A DNA stretch of 64,000 nt from Embleya sp040605455. GTDB lineage: Bacteria > Actinomycetota > Actinomycetes > Streptomycetales > Streptomycetaceae. The DNA is taken from assembly GCF_040605455.1 (NCBI RefSeq), contig NZ_JBEXCV010000017.1:24883-88882 (forward strand), read 5' to 3'. Below, piece after piece: positions 1-6,495 of this stretch. The notes beneath the pieces were generated by a model, which was given only the letters and a program-made list of their open reading frames with translations, was not told the origin of the DNA and ran no database searches. The translations under genes and the position numbers were made by a program. Each line of letters starts with the position of its first letter. Position 1 is the first letter of the stretch.

Positions 1-1
1 G

Positions 2-136
2 TATGTGCTCTTGCGCGAGGCGCAGCGCCGCTCCGGCAAGTCCGCGGTCGCCAGGTTCGCGATGTGCGGCCGCGAGATCCTCGGCTTCATCCACCCGCAC
101 GGCGACGTACTGGTCCTGTACCAGGCCTACTGGCCG
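2..136 (+). pseudogene. Ku protein, C-terminal fragment (5' end outside window)
   Basis: The frame opening at base 2 gives about 45 residues (YVLLREAQRRSGKSAVARFA and onward to a GDVLVLYQAYWP stretch). From memory these match the end of the bacterial Ku core domain, the end-binding protein of non-homologous end joining. Similarity stops at about 136, where Ku would continue with a PDEIR-like segment; here the frame runs into the signal-peptide DNA of the next locus. The N-terminus lies off the window, so it is uncertain whether the whole gene or only its end is damaged. The identification is by motif recognition, not search. Confidence 0.6.
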
Positions 137-148
137 GTCGTCTGCGTC

Positions 149-603
149 ATAGAAACTCAAACGAACCATCACAGCCCTGGCGCTGGCAACGGGTGCACTC
201 GTCGGCGGCATGTCCCCGGCCGGAGCGGCCGACGCCGGCCCGGGCCAGGCCACGGTCAAGGCGAATGCTCCCGGAATCGAGAAAGGCAGCCCTGCCTACA
301 GGACCGAATACCGAGACAAGAACGAGGCCACCAACTGCCCGTCAGGAGCCATGTGCCTCAGTGTGTGGGACACCACGCGCAGCCCGGATCAGTGGAAGGT
401 GTTCATTCTCAGGACGTGCGGCATCTACAACTTGGCCTACTGGGAAGGTGGCGGCTTCTGGGAGAACAACCAGACCGGCGACGCCCGGGGCACCTTCTAC
501 CGGGGCAAGCACGGCACCGGCATCTACACCACCACCGACAAGCCCTACTCCAACGGCCTACGGCTGGGGTCCGATCACCGTGCACCCAACCGGCGCCGTG
601 TAA
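149..603 (+). pseudogene. Small secreted protein, start codon lost and frameshifted
   Basis: The frame from about 153 reads KLKRTITALALATGALVGGM and then an AGAADAG cleavage region, a typical actinobacterial signal peptide. It is followed by a Cys-containing mature region (NCPSGAMCLSVWD). No start codon exists: the DNA reads ATAG where ATG is expected, and a TAG (150-152) closes the frame just upstream. Near 558 the frame moves: removing one G restores an AYGWGPITVHPTGAV ending at the TAA at 601-603, while the unshifted frame runs on to 632 with nonsense. It resembles Streptomyces small secreted or I36-inhibitor-like proteins. Two single-base defects suggest a dead gene, or sequencing error. 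Confidence 0.5.
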
Positions 604-1038
604 CTGTACGAGGCCCTCGCAGATCTGCGTGAACAGGGTCTCGGCGGACGCGGGTCGCGCTGTCCGCGCGAGGATGTGGTCGAGCGAAGTCTCGGCGTGG
701 TCCAGCACCAGGACGGTGGCGCCGTCGAGGTCGGGGAGGGCCGAGTCGTCGACGGTCAGCACCTCGTGCATGCGGATCAGCCGGGGTGCGCGCACGCGGC
801 GCAGCACATCGATCTCGCGCTCCGCCAGGTCCTGGAGGTGACGCAGTTGCCTCGGTGTGCGTGTCCCGGTGGGGAGGAACTTGAGCGCGGCTCTGCGCGG
901 TTCGTCCGCCGTGGATCGTCGCGCGGTGTAGACGCTCCCGAACCCGCCGGACCCCAGGAGGCGTTCGACCCGCCACGAGCCGATCTCGTATCCCTCGGGT
1001 ACGGCCACGGTGCTGGGTCGTGGCTGACGCTCGGTCAT
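574..1038 (-). pseudogene. Serine/threonine protein kinase, truncated at the catalytic loop
   Basis: The first 155 residues are a normal Hanks-type kinase N-lobe. They contain a glycine loop (LGSGGFGSV, residues 28-36), the ATP-binding Lys53 in AALKF, and helix alphaC. The protein then breaks at GWVHGD, where a functional kinase would continue as a LKPxN catalytic loop. After about base 574 the frame is arginine-rich nonsense to 409. The C-lobe, DFG motif and any sensor domain are missing, so it cannot phosphorylate. Its ATG overlaps the stop of the upstream FHA gene (1035-1038), so the pair was translationally coupled. The breakpoint coincides with the end of the secreted-protein remnant on the other strand. 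Confidence 0.7.
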
Positions 1039-1796
1039 TCGGTCTCCCCGATCGCTGCGGCGTCGTCGAGGAGGGCCAGGTCCTCTTCCCGGACCAGATC
1101 AAAGCGAAGCGCGACCGCGACGAGCGACTCTTTGGTTCCGTTGCGCCGCGGCCCCGCTTCGGCGCCCTCCCGCGGGGGTCGCAGGCGGAGCTTCACGGCG
1201 AGGTAGTTGATGTTCCATTGGACTGCTGTTCTGCCGGCGGCGGACCATCCGGGGCGCAGCCGCCGTGCGATCTCCTCGGAGGTGGGCAGCGCGGTGTGGG
1301 CCGGCGTGTCGCGCAGTCGCGGCTCGCACAGGGCGACGAGGACCGCGAAGTAGCGCTTCGTGCGGTCCAGGCAGAATGCCGGGACGGTGGTGGCGCCGTG
1401 CGGCGCCCATGGCTCGGAGCCCAGGTAGTCGTGGCGCGGTGCCCATACCTCCAAGGCGAGGAGTTCGTCCGCCGCAGGCACGAGGATACGGGCGAACTCG
1501 AAGGGGATGGGCGCGTCCAGGCGGCCGGGGGCGAGTTTGATGTGTTCGCCCGCCCCCTCCGGATTCTCCACCACGTACGTCTGCCGGCGGTTGAGGTTGC
1601 TCAACGTCCAGAACGTGTTCACGGCCGTGATCTCGCCCGCGAGCCGGGACACGCCCGCGTGGGCGACCACCAGACCATGGCTGCGGCCGGTCAGGATGTC
1701 GGGCTCCCTCCCGAAGACGAGCCGTTCACCGGCGCCGAGTTCCACGTGGTCCTGGCGTCTCGTGCTCCCTGGCGGTACCACGATGATGCCGTGCAT
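1035..1796 (-). CDS. FHA-domain protein, partner of the adjacent kinase
   Basis: 253 residues, starting at an ATG preceded by a GGGGGAC Shine-Dalgarno; longer upstream reading would lack one. Residues about 15-100 have FHA features: an FGR (28-30), a conserved S-R pair (50-51) and an NLNRR-x-TYV core, expected to bind phosphothreonine. The C-terminal half (about 140-253) contains a SEEIARRL and NINYLAVKLRLRP pattern resembling a winged helix. The gene overlaps the truncated kinase by 4 bases, so it probably evolved as the kinase's phospho-reader or substrate. It looks intact although the kinase is not. The specific role is unknown. Confidence 0.7.
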   Translation of the reverse strand: MHGIIVVPPGSTRRQDHVELGAGERLVFGREPDILTGRSHGLVVAHAGVSRLAGEITAVNTFWTLSNLNRRQTYVVENPEGAGEHIKLAPGRLDAPIPFEFARILVPAADELLALEVWAPRHDYLGSEPWAPHGATTVPAFCLDRTKRYFAVLVALCEPRLRDTPAHTALPTSEEIARRLRPGWSAAGRTAVQWNINYLAVKLRLRPPREGAEAGPRRNGTKESLVAVALRFDLVREEDLALLDDAAAIGETE

Positions 1797-1994
1797 GTGT
1801 CCCCCAGCTTTTGTCGTCGGACAGAGTACGACCGCGACTCCGCCGCGAACGGCTCCGAACGCGGCGCGTGACATGCGCGGCGTCACGGCAACAGTAGGAA
1901 CTCCGCCTCGTCCGCACGCGAGTTTCCGGACACCCGTTCGCGGCTTTCGATCAGGCCGATACGTCGGTGTCGGTGGATGGTGTGGACTTCTTTC

Positions 1995-2026
1995 GGGGCC
2001 CTGGTGCCGTACGGCACCAGGGCCCC
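1995..2026. terminator. Perfect 32-bp palindrome, terminator or operator
   Basis: The arm GGGGCCCTGGTGCCGT (1995-2010) is followed directly by its exact reverse complement (2011-2026), giving a 16-bp stem with no spacer. It lies between the divergent FHA gene (start 1796) and the MerR fragment (start 2080), where a terminator for neither is needed. A protein-binding site or a cruciform-prone relic is therefore as likely as a terminator. No T-tract follows on either strand. Confidence 0.5.
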
Positions 2027-2079
2027 TCGACGCGTTCCCGGGCAGCCCCCTCACGGATGTGAACTCGAGAGAGGCGCCG

Positions 2080-2211
2080 ATGGCCCCCGAACCCGGCTCG
2101 ACCTCGTCCAGAGCCGACAGGCTCGACGACGACTACCCCGCCTACACCATGGGCCGCGCGGCCGAGATGATCGGCACCTCGCAGGGCTTCCTGCGCGCGA
2201 TCGGCGTCTGA
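2080..2211 (+). pseudogene. MerR-family regulator, N-terminal fragment
   Basis: 43 codons from ATG 2080, with GAGAGAGG as a possible ribosome site. The segment YPAYTMGRAAEMIGTSQGFL is the first helix-turn-helix part of the actinobacterial MerR/BldC-like proteins, which normally continue with GEARLI and a wing (GGHRRY). Here it becomes AIGV and a stop at 2209-2211. The rest of the DNA-binding domain is absent from all three frames downstream, so this is a truncation and not a frameshift. It cannot bind DNA as a normal MerR protein. Confidence 0.6.
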
Positions 2212-2460
2212 GCAACGACCCACGACTTCGGGACAAGTGACGGTCATCCTTCGTGGGTGCCTGAGCAGGTAGAGTCGGGCGCATTCCCGGGCCGGCCCAT
2301 GGCTGCCGGAAGAGAGCCTCCACGCGTGAGCCTCGCGTGCGCGGACGTTCCGGCACTCGCCGCCACGGCGCGGCATCGGCGCCCTGAAATGGCACTCCAG
2401 ACCCTGTCAAAAGTGGACACACTGGCACCGCCCGGCACCCCACGTCATGATCCCTCTCGC

Positions 2461-2505
2461 GCTCGTAATGCGTAGGTCAAGGGTTCGACTCCCTTAGGCG
2501 GCTCC
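2461..2505 (+). other. 3' half of tRNA-Thr(CGU), probable attachment-site scar
   Basis: The 45 bases begin in the anticodon loop (CTCGTAA, anticodon CGT). They contain the 3' anticodon strand TGCGT, the variable bases, a complete T arm (AAGGG stem, TTCGACT loop, CCCTT) and the 3' acceptor strand AGGCGGC plus discriminator T. The 5' half, which should start GCCGCCT and carry the D arm, is not in the 80 bases upstream. Integrative elements using tyrosine recombinases commonly insert at exactly this part of tRNA genes and leave a 3' fragment at the far end. No integrase is visible at 1-2460. Confidence 0.7.
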
Positions 2506-2510
2506 CCGAA

Positions 2511-2545
2511 AGCCCAGGTCACATGCTCTGTGACCTGGGCTTTTT
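2511..2545 (+). terminator. Rho-independent terminator of the original tRNA-Thr gene
   Basis: Stem AGCCCAGGTCACA (2511-2523), loop TGCTC, then the exact complement TGTGACCTGGGCT (2529-2541) followed by more Ts. It sits 5 bases after the tRNA 3' fragment, as expected for a native tRNA terminator. This indicates that the DNA to the right is the original chromosomal flank. Confidence 0.85.
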
Positions 2546-2836
2546 GTCATTCCTTGGCCTTCGGTGGTGATCAGCCGGGAGTGTGCCGGTAAAAGAAGGT
2601 GGCGTTGAAGCCCGTCCGCACACCCGCCACCTGCCTCCTGCCGTCCGGGGAAGATCACTGACCGTGCCGCCGAGCAGGTCGAGCTGTTGGGCGAGGTGCA
2701 CGAGCGCAGCGTGCGACTGCCGGTCTGAGTAGCCGTATGCCCAAGTGGGATGTGCGTCGAGGATCCGCCGATACGCAACGCCGTGGCGACTGTTGCTGTG
2801 CGGTTGATGACCCGGGCCTTTTTGGGGTGCTCCCGG
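2546..2836. other. Intergenic, no supported gene
   Basis: Between the tRNA terminator and the peroxidase stop. The minus strand holds an open frame (about 2775 to 2519) with an HLAQQLDLLGGTVSDLP stretch that could be a decayed gene end. It has no start, no ribosome site and overlaps the terminator, so it is not called. Confidence 0.4.
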
Positions 2837-4072
2837 TCATGCCCAGAGGCCGTTGCCCAGGGCTGTGCCCTGGGGGATGCCCGGGAGGATGTAGGCCACT
2901 GCGGAGGCTCGGTGTTCGAGGAAGGGGTTCAAGGCGTCTCGGGCCGATAGGCGGGTTTGGACTCGGGTGAACAGGGATGGGTCGCGCATGTAGGCGCAGA
3001 ACAAGAGGCCTCTGTCGTTGGGGCCGTCGTCGTAGTTGTAGCTGCGGCGGAGCATGCGGGCGCCGGCGTCGAGGCGGGGACTGCTGAGGCGGACGTGGGC
3101 CGATACCGGGATGATGTAGGAGCCGTCCGGGTGCTTGGCGTAGATGTCCGGGTCGTCGTGTTCGGCGGTGCCGGTGAGGGGGACGCCGTCGGTGGCTCGG
3201 CGGCCGATCATCCGGTTTTGGTGGTCTTCCGGGACTGCGGCGAAGCCGGCTACGTCCATATGGATCCTGCGGAAGACCAGGGTGGTTCCGTGTTCGTGGG
3301 CTCCCGGTGGGCCCCAGACCCAGCGTTGGGCGGTGGGGTCGTCGGGATTGGCGGTGCCGTCCTTGAGGCCGAAGAGGTTGCGCGGGGTGATGCCCGGTGG
3401 GGTGTGGGGCAGGAAGCCGGATTGGGTCCAGCGGGGGACGGCGCCGGCGGACTGCGCGGCGGCGGTGGCCAGTTCGGCCACGATGGTGAGTGTCCAGCGG
3501 TCGGCGGCGCATAGCTGGAGCAATACGTCGCCGTTGCTGCGGGCCGGGTCCAGGCGGTCGCCGGGGAACGATGGCAGGTCGGCCAGTTCGGCGGGCACAT
3601 TCAGGGCGAGGCGGGCCGCGAGGGCGGGGCCGACGCCGACGGCGCAGGCGAGGCGGGTCGGCTCTCCGGTGTGCAGGCGCGGGTCGGGCAGTGTGCCCGC
3701 GGCCGCGGTGGACAGGGTGTGGGTCAGTGCGGTGAGGATGTTCCGCAGCGTCTCGCGGTCCGCGCCGGCGGTCGTCGGCGGGACGTCGAAGGACAGTATG
3801 TGGGTGGCGGGCAACTGAAGCCCCGTCACGCCGGCTTGGCGCGGGCCGTGAAAGGGGATCGCGGCCGCCGGCGGGGCGTCGGACACGGTGTCGCGGCGCT
3901 GTGGTCGGCTCGCCTTCGGTTCCGCCGCCGCGCCGACCGTCGCGGCCAGCGCGGCTCCGGTCGCGAGCAAGGCTCTGCGTCCCAAACCGGATGTGGCAGG
4001 GCGCGCCTGCTCCTGTCGAGATTCCGGGTCGGTATGCATGGGCGACATTGCAGACGATAGAACACCTGTCAT
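2837..4072 (-). CDS. Tat-exported Dyp-type heme peroxidase (EfeB-like)
   Basis: 411 residues from the ATG at 4072, chosen because AGGAG lies 4 bases upstream; the ATG at 4126 has no ribosome site. The N-terminus carries a twin-arginine signal (GRRALLATGAAL, about residues 31-42), so the folded heme protein should be exported by Tat. The Dyp hallmark GLKDG (about 235-239) is present, followed by TANPDDP. These enzymes oxidise dyes, phenolics or porphyrins with peroxide; the EfeB subgroup works with EfeUO iron import. No efeU or efeO is adjacent, so an iron role is not shown. Divergent from the beta-helix lipoprotein with about 50 bp between starts. Confidence 0.88.
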   Translation of the reverse strand: MTGVLSSAMSPMHTDPESRQEQARPATSGLGRRALLATGAALAATVGAAAEPKASRPQRRDTVSDAPPAAAIPFHGPRQAGVTGLQLPATHILSFDVPPTTAGADRETLRNILTALTHTLSTAAAGTLPDPRLHTGEPTRLACAVGVGPALAARLALNVPAELADLPSFPGDRLDPARSNGDVLLQLCAADRWTLTIVAELATAAAQSAGAVPRWTQSGFLPHTPPGITPRNLFGLKDGTANPDDPTAQRWVWGPPGAHEHGTTLVFRRIHMDVAGFAAVPEDHQNRMIGRRATDGVPLTGTAEHDDPDIYAKHPDGSYIIPVSAHVRLSSPRLDAGARMLRRSYNYDDGPNDRGLLFCAYMRDPSLFTRVQTRLSARDALNPFLEHRASAVAYILPGIPQGTALGNGLWA

Positions 4073-4124
4073 GCAACTCCTGTCTCCGCAAGGCTCGTTA
4101 GCTCCCGTGACGTCCCGGTCTGTC

Positions 4125-5450
4125 ATGGTCCGGACGAGTACGACGACGCTTCGCTACCTGTCGCTGGTGCTCGTCTGCATCGCGCCGGTGCTCGCGGGTT
4201 GCTCGTCGACGGACTCCAAGGCGTCCGCCGAAAAGCACCCGGCCGGAAACGTGGTTCGCGTGCCGCAGGACTTCCGCACGGTGCAGAAGGCGGTGGACGC
4301 CGCCCGTGAGGGCGACACGGTGCTGGTCGACCCCGGCGTGTACCGCGAGAGCGTGCGGGTCACCACGCCACGCGTGGTGCTGCGCGGCGCGGACCGCAAC
4401 GCGGTGATCTTCGACGGAGGTGTGCGGCTCGCCAACGGCATCACCGTCACCGGCGCCGGCTCGGTGGTGGAGAACCTCACCGTTCGCGGATACCTCGCCA
4501 ACGGCGTCCTGTTCACCGGCGTCACCGACGAGCGACTGCAACAGCGAGGCGCGGGCGGCTCGGCGTACAGCCCGCTGGACACCGCCCGCTTCCCGATGGT
4601 GCGGGGGTTTCGGGCCACCAAGGTGACGGCGTACAACAACGGGCTCTACGGCATCTACGCCTTCGACGCGCGCGGCGGCGTCATCGAGGACTCCTACGCT
4701 TCCGGTCAGGCCGATTCCGGAATCTACGTCGGCCAGTGCAAGCCGTGCGACACGCTGGTGCGCGGCAACACGGTGGAGCGCAACGCGGTCGGCATCGAGA
4801 TCACCAACGCCTCGGAGGGCTTGTCGGTGCTCGGCAACCGCGTCGTCGGCAACCGGGTCGGAGTGACGGTGAATTCCAACGACCTGGAGGCGCTCGCGCC
4901 TCAGCACGGCGCGGTGATCGCCGGCAACGTGATCACCGACAACAACGCGTCGGACACGCCCGAACAGGCCGACGGCGGCTTCGGCATCGGCATCGGCATC
5001 GGTGGCGGCCAGGAGAACCAAGTCGTGCGCAACCTCATCCGGGGCAACCGCTCGGCCGGGGTCGTCGTCACCGACCCGGCCGGGCATCCGGCCGTCGGCA
5101 ACCGCGTCGAAGGCAACCGCGTCACGGGCAACGGCGCCGATTTGGTGGCGGCCGCAGCCGACCCCGGCAACTGTTTCACCGGCAACTCGCCCGCGACACA
5201 GAGCCCGAACGGCCTGGAGGACCTCGCCGGGTGCGGCGTCACCCCACGCCGGGCCGTCCCGCCGGGCCGGGTCGTCCCCGTCCAGCCGCCGCCCGGCGTT
5301 CCATTCCACGCCGTGCCCGCCCCGCCCGCCCAACCTTCGATGCCCGACCCCACGGTGCCCGGTCGTCCGGCGACGGATCTGCCCGGAACGGTCGATCCCG
5401 ACCGCTACGCCCTGCCGACCGACGCCGCCGCGATGCCACAACCACGCTGA
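4125..5450 (+). CDS. Lipoprotein with right-handed parallel beta-helix repeats
   Basis: 441 residues. The N-terminus is a lipoprotein signal with lipobox LAGC (C26). Next comes an RVPQDFRTVQKAVDAAREGD segment typical of pectate-lyase-fold proteins, then repeated right-handed coils with N-rich turns (GNTVERNAVGIEI, GNRVVGNRVGV, GNVITDNNAS) to about residue 350. The C-terminal 80 residues are Pro-rich and disordered. Such extracellular folds usually bind or cleave carbohydrate; no catalytic residues can be assigned here. Its promoter must share the short gap with the divergent peroxidase. The ATG start has a weak ribosome site, but the signal peptide fits it exactly. Confidence 0.82.
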   Translation: MVRTSTTTLRYLSLVLVCIAPVLAGCSSTDSKASAEKHPAGNVVRVPQDFRTVQKAVDAAREGDTVLVDPGVYRESVRVTTPRVVLRGADRNAVIFDGGVRLANGITVTGAGSVVENLTVRGYLANGVLFTGVTDERLQQRGAGGSAYSPLDTARFPMVRGFRATKVTAYNNGLYGIYAFDARGGVIEDSYASGQADSGIYVGQCKPCDTLVRGNTVERNAVGIEITNASEGLSVLGNRVVGNRVGVTVNSNDLEALAPQHGAVIAGNVITDNNASDTPEQADGGFGIGIGIGGGQENQVVRNLIRGNRSAGVVVTDPAGHPAVGNRVEGNRVTGNGADLVAAAADPGNCFTGNSPATQSPNGLEDLAGCGVTPRRAVPPGRVVPVQPPPGVPFHAVPAPPAQPSMPDPTVPGRPATDLPGTVDPDRYALPTDAAAMPQPR

Positions 5451-5542
5451 ACGTGGTGGCGTGCGCCGGCGCGGAAGCGCACCAACGAGGCTTCTCGGCA
5501 GGCGGGTTGCCACGTCACGAGGCTCAGTCGGCCGTCGGGGAG

Positions 5543-5562
5543 CCGCGCCGCCTTCGGCGCGG
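5543..5562. terminator. Hairpin between convergent genes
   Basis: CCGCGCCG (5543-5550), loop CCTT, then CGGCGCGG (5555-5562). It is just beyond the ends of the beta-helix gene and the 5568-6365 gene, so it can stop transcription from both sides. Confidence 0.5.
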
Positions 5563-5567
5563 TCGCC

Positions 5568-6365
5568 TCAACCGGCGGCCCATGGCGCTGCTGGCATGCG
5601 CGCTTTGTCGTCGCGTCCGGTGATCTCGACGGTCGTCGGGGTGCCGATGCCCGGCATGCGCATCGTCGCTCGCCGCAGACCGCCGTCGCCGTCGACCCAG
5701 TACGTAAGCGGCGACAATTCGCCGTCGGTCTTCCCGCCGCGCGCGGCGTCCTGGGCGCGCGGACCGGAGAACCTGTCGTAGTTGCGGCCCTGGATGCGAT
5801 CGCGGCCCAGCCAGCGCGCCCCGGACTGCGCGAGCAGCAGCGGATTGTCGGGCCGGTCCGCTCCGAGCTGGATCAACAACCGGAGCCCGGAGTCGAGGGG
5901 GTCCGCGGTGTAGGCGCGCGACGACCAGCCCTGGCGGGGGATGTGCTCGGCCTGCTGCCACGGCGGGCCGCCGACGCCTTGCGGCACCGGTGCCAGTCCC
6001 AGACCGCCGCCGTCCCAGACGATCAGGCCGCGGTCGAGTTGACCGGCGGCTCCGGTGACCTGGTAGCCGCCCACGCCTCGGTGGGTGCGGTAGTCCACGA
6101 CCGCCTCGACCCGGATCGTGACACCGCCGCCCTCGGCGGCGGTGAGGGTCACCGCGACCGGACTCGCCTGATACAACGTCAGCCGCGACAGCGCCAAGCG
6201 GGACGCCTCGTCGACGGTCACCGCCCGGTCCTTGTCGCCGCTGTCGGAGACCACCCGGTGGACGGCCAGGCCACCCGCGGCGGTCCCGCACAGCGCGACC
6301 GCCACCAGGATCGAGAACCAGAGTCTCCGACGCGGCGTGCGCTCGCCGGTCTTCTTCCGGGCCAT
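5568..6365 (-). CDS. Membrane-anchored protein of unknown function
   Basis: 265 residues. The start at 6365 has GAGGGAAGG upstream; the ATG at 6392 has none. A basic N-terminus (ARKKTGERTPRRR) precedes one transmembrane segment (FSILVAVALCGTAAGGLAV), so the rest should lie outside the cell. The body includes DEASRLALSRLTLYQ, a VTLTAAEGGGVTIRVEAVVDYR strand region and a WVDGDGGLRRATMRM ending. That pattern recalls secreted lipid-carrier-like or sensor domains, but I do not recognise the family. The upstream hairpin (6397-6437) insulates it from the surface-protein gene. Confidence 0.72.
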   Translation of the reverse strand: MARKKTGERTPRRRLWFSILVAVALCGTAAGGLAVHRVVSDSGDKDRAVTVDEASRLALSRLTLYQASPVAVTLTAAEGGGVTIRVEAVVDYRTHRGVGGYQVTGAAGQLDRGLIVWDGGGLGLAPVPQGVGGPPWQQAEHIPRQGWSSRAYTADPLDSGLRLLIQLGADRPDNPLLLAQSGARWLGRDRIQGRNYDRFSGPRAQDAARGGKTDGELSPLTYWVDGDGGLRRATMRMPGIGTPTTVEITGRDDKARMPAAPWAAG

Positions 6366-6396
6366 GCGGATGCCTTCCCTCACATCGGTCAAACGC

Positions 6397-6437
6397 TCGG
6401 GCGGGTTCGCGGACCATCGGTCCGCGAACCCGCCCGA
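6397..6437 (-). terminator. 19-bp stem hairpin downstream of the surface-protein gene
   Basis: The arm 6398-6415 (CGGGCGGGTTCGCGGACC) is an exact complement of 6419-6436, with a 3-base loop and one extra T-A pair outside. On the minus strand it follows the stop of the LARTG protein and precedes the next gene's start. Confidence 0.8.
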
Positions 6438-6448
6438 TCCATCACTGT

Positions 6449-6486
6449 CGGCGGCCGGCTTTGTCGGCTTCGGCCGCCGGCCGCCG
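6449..6486 (-). terminator. Second hairpin directly after the LARTG gene
   Basis: The 11-bp arms CGGCGGCCGGC (6449-6459) and its complement (6476-6486) lie 10 bases past the stop codon on the minus strand. With 6397-6437 it forms a double terminator. Confidence 0.6.
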
Positions 6487-6495
6487 TGCCCGGAG

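Noticed and set aside
2519..2701. Minus-strand 60-codon ORF with an HLAQQLDLLGG stretch
   Set aside because: It overlaps the tRNA terminator, lacks a ribosome site and matches no known protein; perhaps a decayed gene end but not supportable.
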